Part shown: positions 15,730-19,822 of the stretch, one piece after another
Layout of the letters: every line of letters begins with the position of its first letter
Position numbering within the stretch: position 1 is the first letter of the stretch
NCBI GenBank assembly: GCA_013698305.1
Contig: JACCVC010000310.1
Coordinates: forward strand, 1-19,822
Origin: Chloroflexia bacterium
Lineage (GTDB): Bacteria > Chloroflexota > Chloroflexia > Thermomicrobiales > UBA6265
Direction of reading: 5' to 3'
DNA length: 19,822 bases
Position numbers and translations under genes: made by a program
Notes under the pieces: model-generated
Seen by the model: the letters and a program-made list of their open reading frames with translations, nothing else
The model's database searches: none
Told to the model about the DNA's origin: nothing

Positions 15730-18108
15730 TCAGACGAGGCCACGACGGACCGCCTCGGCGGCGACCGCTGTGCGCGAGGTAGCGTCGAACTTGGCGAGGA
15801 TGTTGCGAACGTAGGAAGTCACCGTCCGGTAGCTGATGCCGAGCGCCTGAGCGATGTCTCGGTCCGAGCGTCCCTCGACGAGCAGCCGCAGCACGTCTTG
15901 CTCTCGCGGCGTCAAGCCGGTGGTGTCTGCTGGCGTGCCGGTGGCCGGCACTGTGCGGACTCTCATCAGGCCGAGCACGTCCGTCGCCTCCGCTGCCGCC
16001 TGACTGGCAGACAACATGTGTCCAGCGTCCCATGCCACCGCATATGGTTGTTCACCCAGTGCGGAACGGGCCTCCTTCGCGGCGCACTCACGTCGCTCCC
16101 GGTCTCGCTGCGGCGCTACGTAGCCGAGCGCTTCGCCAATCGCGGAGGCCGCTCCAAGCAGCCGCGCCGCCGAGTCCAGTCGACCACACGTTACGGCAAG
16201 TTCCGCCGTTGCGGTCATGGCATCGACGACGCCCTCCTGGCTTTTGACCTGAGCCCACAGGCGCAGGCTTTCGGTGAAGCGGGCAGCCGCCCCGCCAACA
16301 TCCCCGTGATGTGCCTCAATCCGGCCGAGCGCCAGCAACGTGCTGGCGACACCGTAGGTAAAACCGTCCTGATGGTGCAAGGCGAGCGCATCCGTCAGCA
16401 GGGTTTCGGCGCGAACCATATCGCCCTGCTCCAGTGCCGCCATCCCCAGGTACATGCGGGTTGTCGCCAACCCGCCAATATCACTTACCTGCTCCAATAT
16501 CGGCACCGCCTCTTCCAGCACCGATATTGCCCGGTCATAGTCCGTCTGGTCCTTGAGTACATTTCCGAGGTTCATAAGGGCACGGCCGATTCCTCGTTGG
16601 TCCCCCATCTGCCGCCGCAACGCCAGGCCTTGCATGACCAGGTCGGCCGGATGCGAGCCGCCCAAAACGCGCTCGAGCATGCCGAGCTTGATGCATGCCA
16701 TCGCGCGCGCCAACGGCACGGTATCGCCGCCGATAACCAACGCTCGGTTGAGCCATGCCCGTCCTTCGACGCGGTGGCTGCGATAGTGCCATAGCCCGCC
16801 GAGCGCCGCTGCCAGACGCAGGAACGCCGCGCCGTCACCTGTCTTTTCAAACCAGGCAAGCGCCGCCCGAAGGTTCGCGAACTCGGTTTCCAGTCGATCC
16901 AGCCACCTAGCGTGGTCCGGGCCGCCCCAGATCGCCGGGTCCGCCCGCTCCGCCAGTTCCAGGAAGTACGCCGCGTGCTGGTCGCGGGTGATTTGCTCGT
17001 CGCCGCTTTCCGCCAGTTGCTCAAGTCCGTACTCGCGCACCGTCTCCAACATCGTGAAGCGGGGTCCGGCGTCGTGATCCTCCTCCTGCCGCAGCAGGCT
17101 TTTGGATACCAGCGACCCAAGCACGTCGAGGGCATCGCCGCCGAGGTCCTCATGGGTGTTGGCGATGCATTCGGCCGCCTCCAGCGTGCAGCCTCCGACG
17201 AACACCGCCAGCCGCCGGAAGACCCACTGCTCTTCCGGCGGCAGCAGGTCGTAGCTCCATGCGATCGTGCCGCGCAGTGTCCGTTGCCGGTCGGGGAGGT
17301 CCCGCGCACCGCCGGTGAGGAGCGGGAGGCGGTGTTCGAGCCGCTGGAGCAGGGCAGCAGGAGGGAGATGGGCGAGGCGGGCCGCAGCCAACTCGATCGC
17401 CAGCGGCAAGCCTTCCACGCGGTGCACGATTCCGGTAACGGAGCGAGCGGTGGCGTCGGTCAAGGCAAAGTCGAACCGGACCGCCTGGGCACGTTCGACG
17501 AAGAGCCGCACCGCCTCGCTTTCGAGCAGGTCGTCGACTGATCGATCGGAGTCGGGCAGCATTAAAGGGCCTACTCCGACCACCCACTCCGCAGCCAAAT
17601 GAAGCGGCTCACGGCTCGTGACCAGCACCTTCATCCGAGGACAGCTGGAGAGCAGGCGCGCGACCAGCGGGGCGGCCGCCACAACCGGCTCGAAGTTGTC
17701 AAACACTAGCAGCAGACGCCGATCTCTCAGGGCGTCAACCAGCCGGTCCGCGACAGAACGGTCGTCTGCTTCCCGCACGTCAAAAGCTTGAGCCACGGTC
17801 GGCGCGACCTTGTCGGGTTCCGTGACTGAGGTCAAGTCGATGAAGGCGACGCCGTCAGCGAACTCGACTGCCAGCTCCTCGGCGACCTTGAGGGAGAGCC
17901 GCGTCTTGCCGACACCTCCGGGACCGGTCAGCGTCACCAAACGCACGTTGGATCGGCGCAGTCTCGCGGCAACCTCCAGCACCTCGCGCTCGCGGCCCAC
18001 AAACGTAGTCAACGAGGCAGGCAGCGGCGCGCCGACTCGATCCCGACCGGGGAAAGCGAGAGGTTTGGGCAGGGCAGGCACAGGATCAGCGGGCGTTGGG
18101 TCGATCAC
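15730..18108 (-). CDS. LuxR-family transcriptional regulator with NB-ARC-type ATPase and TPR region
   Basis: A 792-aa regulator counted from GTG 18108. The NTPase domain has Walker A GPGGVGKT (62-69), Walker B LLLVFDNFE (about 132-140) and the sensor-like KVLVTSREP. Then come a winged-helix-like segment and TPR-like repeats (about 400-690, e.g. GRALMNLGNVLKDQTDYDRA). A LuxR-type helix-turn-helix (GLTPREQDVLRLLVEGRSDR to the end, about 731-792) binds DNA. Such proteins act as nucleotide-dependent switches, with the repeats sensing a ligand or partner. The frame stays open to ATG 18150, which has no ribosome-binding site. GTG 18108 has GAAGGA seven bases upstream, and a promoter-like pair overlaps ATG 18150, so I prefer the shorter form. 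Targets are unknown; no neighbour is an obvious one. Confidence 0.92.
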   Translation of the reverse strand: MIDPTPADPVPALPKPLAFPGRDRVGAPLPASLTTFVGREREVLEVAARLRRSNVRLVTLTGPGGVGKTRLSLKVAEELAVEFADGVAFIDLTSVTEPDKVAPTVAQAFDVREADDRSVADRLVDALRDRRLLLVFDNFEPVVAAAPLVARLLSSCPRMKVLVTSREPLHLAAEWVVGVGPLMLPDSDRSVDDLLESEAVRLFVERAQAVRFDFALTDATARSVTGIVHRVEGLPLAIELAAARLAHLPPAALLQRLEHRLPLLTGGARDLPDRQRTLRGTIAWSYDLLPPEEQWVFRRLAVFVGGCTLEAAECIANTHEDLGGDALDVLGSLVSKSLLRQEEDHDAGPRFTMLETVREYGLEQLAESGDEQITRDQHAAYFLELAERADPAIWGGPDHARWLDRLETEFANLRAALAWFEKTGDGAAFLRLAAALGGLWHYRSHRVEGRAWLNRALVIGGDTVPLARAMACIKLGMLERVLGGSHPADLVMQGLALRRQMGDQRGIGRALMNLGNVLKDQTDYDRAISVLEEAVPILEQVSDIGGLATTRMYLGMAALEQGDMVRAETLLTDALALHHQDGFTYGVASTLLALGRIEAHHGDVGGAAARFTESLRLWAQVKSQEGVVDAMTATAELAVTCGRLDSAARLLGAASAIGEALGYVAPQRDRERRECAAKEARSALGEQPYAVAWDAGHMLSASQAAAEATDVLGLMRVRTVPATGTPADTTGLTPREQDVLRLLVEGRSDRDIAQALGISYRTVTSYVRNILAKFDATSRTAVAAEAVRRGLV

Positions 18109-18145
18109 TGGCACATCCTTCGCGTCTCGCGCCACGTGTTTGCCC

Positions 18146-18174
18146 ATCATGCGCTTTTGGGAAACCTACGTCAA
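18146..18174 (-). promoter_or_regulatory. Candidate promoter of the LuxR-family gene
   Basis: On the minus strand, TTGACG (18174-18169) and CATGAT (18151-18146) are separated by 17 bases, giving a good -35 and a fair -10. Transcription would start about 18138, downstream of ATG 18150 and about 30 bases before GTG 18108. That supports the shorter protein. Confidence 0.4.
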
Positions 18175-18177
18175 CCT

Positions 18178-18201
18178 CGCTCACCGGGGGACCATTGAGC
18201 G
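18178..18201. promoter_or_regulatory. Inverted repeat CGCTCA-N12-TGAGCG upstream of the LuxR-family promoter
   Basis: A 6-bp inverted repeat with a 12-base spacer lies just upstream of the candidate -35 box. The position suits an activator or autoregulatory site. The arms are short and chance is possible. Confidence 0.25.
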
Positions 18202-18301
18202 AAACCAACCGGTATTGACCCTCGGCGACCTATGCACGCACACCTTCAAGGGCGCGCCGGAGCCGCGTTGGTACTGAGTCTAAATCCAATTGTTTGGCTG
18301 G

Positions 18302-18359
18302 TCGTAGCACATCAACTCCCTGTGTTTCCGACCCCGGACACCTCAGTCCGGGGCTACGA
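18302..18359. repeat. REP-like nested inverted repeat at the end of the M20 peptidase gene
   Basis: TCGTAGC (18302-18308) and GCTACGA (18353-18359) form outer arms. Just inside the right arm, CCCCGGAC (18332-18339) and GTCCGGGG (18346-18353) form a perfect 8-bp hairpin with a 6-base loop. The element overlaps the peptidase stop codon (18356-18354). On the minus strand no T-run follows, so it may be a terminator without a tail or a dispersed palindromic repeat. Confidence 0.45.
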
Positions 18360-19721
18360 AGATGCCAACTCGGCCAGGAGGATCGCGCTGGTCCTGATGC
18401 CCTGGTGGAAGCGCTCGATCGCGTACGACTCGTTGGGGGCGTGGTTTGCCTGCTGGGGATCACCGTAGGGCACCAGGAACGACGGCTTGCCGAGCGTCCT
18501 GGTCCAGACGGCGTCGGGAAGGGAGCCGCCGACCAGCGGCACGTCGATCGGGCGGGCGCCGAACCCGCGCTCGACCGCGTTGCGGACGATCTCCGCCATC
18601 GGATGCTCGACCGGCGTGTACGACGGCATCATGCCGCCGTCGAGCCGGACCGCCTCGACGTTGGGCGCATGTTTGGCGACGTGAGCACTGACCTTGTCCC
18701 ATATCTCATTAGGCGTTTGGTCCGGCACCAGCCGCATGTCGATTTTGACCGTTGCCTTCGAAGGAATGATCGTCTTGCTGCCCGGTCCGCCGTAGCCACT
18801 GGTGAATCCGGCGATGTTGAGCGTCGGGCGCGCCATGATGCGGTCGGCCCAGGGCAGGTCGGCGGGTGGTGTCATCCCGTCCAGGCCGACCTCACTGAGC
18901 ATCTTCGCGGTGTCGAACGGCAACGCGTCCATCGCGGCGCGGGCGGCGGGCGTCGGTTCGCTGACGTTTTCATGGAAGCCGTCGATGGTGATGTTGCCCT
19001 CGTGATCGCGCATGGTGCGGAGCGCGTCGACCAGCATCCAGGCCGGGTTCGGCGCAACGCCGCCCCAGTGGCCGGAGTGGACATCCCGATTGGGACCGGT
19101 AGCGCGGAGCTCGATGTAGAGCATGCCGCGCACGCCAAACGATATTTGCGGATATCCGACATCCTGGACCGGGCCGTCGGAGGTGTAGACCAGGTCGGCC
19201 TCGAGCAGGTCCCGATGCTCAGCGATCACCTCGTCGAGGTGTGGGCTGCCGACCTCCTCTTCTCCCTCGGCGATGAACCGGACGTTGACCGGCAACTCGC
19301 CAACAATTCGCATCCAGTGGCGAATCGCCATCAGGTGGCTGAAGAATTGCGCCTTGTTGTCGGCCACGCCACGCGCATAGATGCGCCCATCTCGGATCGT
19401 CGGCTCGAACGGTTCTGAGTCCCAGAGATCGAGCGGCTCGGGCGGCTGGACATCATAGTGGCCGTAGAACAGGATGGTCGGCTTGTCCTCGCCGGCCTCC
19501 AGCCAGGTTCCGAGCACCATCGGGTGACCGCTGGTTTCCAGCAGCCGCGTCTCGAGACCGGCGTCGTCCATGAAGTCGCGGACCAGCTCGGCGCAGTCGC
19601 CAACGCCGACGTTCTGGGCGCTGATGCTGGGTTGCCGCACGAGGGTGAACAGGCCGTCAAGATCGGTCGCCACCCCCTCGTCGATCGAGGCGAGAACGTC
19701 ATCGAGCCGGGTGGTTGTCAT
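18354..19721 (-). CDS. M20-family metallopeptidase (dipeptidase-like)
   Basis: A 455-aa zinc peptidase of the M20 family (carnosinase/DapE/PepV-like) that cleaves dipeptides or related amides. Metal and catalytic residues are present: GHYDVQPPE (H88, catalytic D90), ARGVADNKAQ (bridging D121), AEGEEEVGS (E154 base, E155 ligand), TSDGP (D182) and NHAPNES (H427). The lid-domain histidine is H215 in DVHSGHWGG. The start is ATG 19721, eight bases after AGGAG; the frame extends to 19766 with no such site. No signal peptide is seen, so it is cytoplasmic. The last codons overlap a palindromic element. Exact substrate specificity is not evident. Confidence 0.93.
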   Translation of the reverse strand: MTTTRLDDVLASIDEGVATDLDGLFTLVRQPSISAQNVGVGDCAELVRDFMDDAGLETRLLETSGHPMVLGTWLEAGEDKPTILFYGHYDVQPPEPLDLWDSEPFEPTIRDGRIYARGVADNKAQFFSHLMAIRHWMRIVGELPVNVRFIAEGEEEVGSPHLDEVIAEHRDLLEADLVYTSDGPVQDVGYPQISFGVRGMLYIELRATGPNRDVHSGHWGGVAPNPAWMLVDALRTMRDHEGNITIDGFHENVSEPTPAARAAMDALPFDTAKMLSEVGLDGMTPPADLPWADRIMARPTLNIAGFTSGYGGPGSKTIIPSKATVKIDMRLVPDQTPNEIWDKVSAHVAKHAPNVEAVRLDGGMMPSYTPVEHPMAEIVRNAVERGFGARPIDVPLVGGSLPDAVWTRTLGKPSFLVPYGDPQQANHAPNESYAIERFHQGIRTSAILLAELASS

Positions 19722-19822
19722 GGGAGAAACTCCTGTCGAGTAGAATTGGCGCAACACCGCCGTCATCTATTGTCACCGAGAATGTCCGTTCCGGGAACCA
19801 GCCAGGGTTAGAATGGGTCACA

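Noticed and set aside
18294..19418. 374-codon plus-strand frame opposite the M20 peptidase
   Set aside because: Antisense to a gene with every expected M20 metal ligand; composition is that of a shadow frame.

Overview
The window is GC-rich bacterial chromosome, roughly 60-65% G+C by eye, with dense coding, GTG starts and frequent ATGA/GTGA overlaps. Nothing in it fixes the taxon. The gene mix (a large NB-ARC/TPR/LuxR regulator, an ECF sigma/ABC operon of a kind common in high-GC bacteria, a GT39-like membrane glycosyltransferase, a GH13 glucosidase) fits a Chloroflexota (Thermomicrobia-like) or actinobacterial genome. That assignment is inference. No tRNA, rRNA, CRISPR array or transposase was seen.

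Layout. (1) 1-1607, minus strand: type I restriction-modification methyltransferase HsdM, plus the first eight codons of a downstream gene that overlaps its stop. (2) 1608-2011: a divergent intergenic region of lower G+C with six copies of a 10-bp motif and several inverted repeats. (3) 2012-9277, plus strand: seven genes joined by overlaps. They encode an ECF sigma factor, a polytopic membrane protein in the usual anti-sigma position but with no cysteines, an ABC ATPase, three paralogous permease-like proteins, and a last small membrane protein. Each permease-like protein carries an extracytoplasmic domain with a cysteine pair and ends in the same tail (GELTLED[LM]P). (4) 9390-13208, plus strand: a GT39/ArnT-like membrane glycosyltransferase and a GH13 alpha-glucosidase. 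(5) 13249-14775, minus strand: a small membrane-protein gene broken by one frameshift, and an acyltransferase-domain protein (NAT_N/GNAT_C type). (6) 14990-19721, minus strand: a secreted cupin, a LuxR-family ATPase/TPR regulator, and an M20 metallopeptidase, separated by hairpins.

How the genes may work together. The sigma/ABC block is the most unusual part. One ATPase appears to serve three or four membrane partners under a co-transcribed sigma factor and its putative membrane regulator. The conserved C-terminal tail codons of each permease-like gene also supply the Shine-Dalgarno sequence of the next gene. I infer a self-regulated cell-envelope transport or sensing system; its substrate cannot be read from the sequence.
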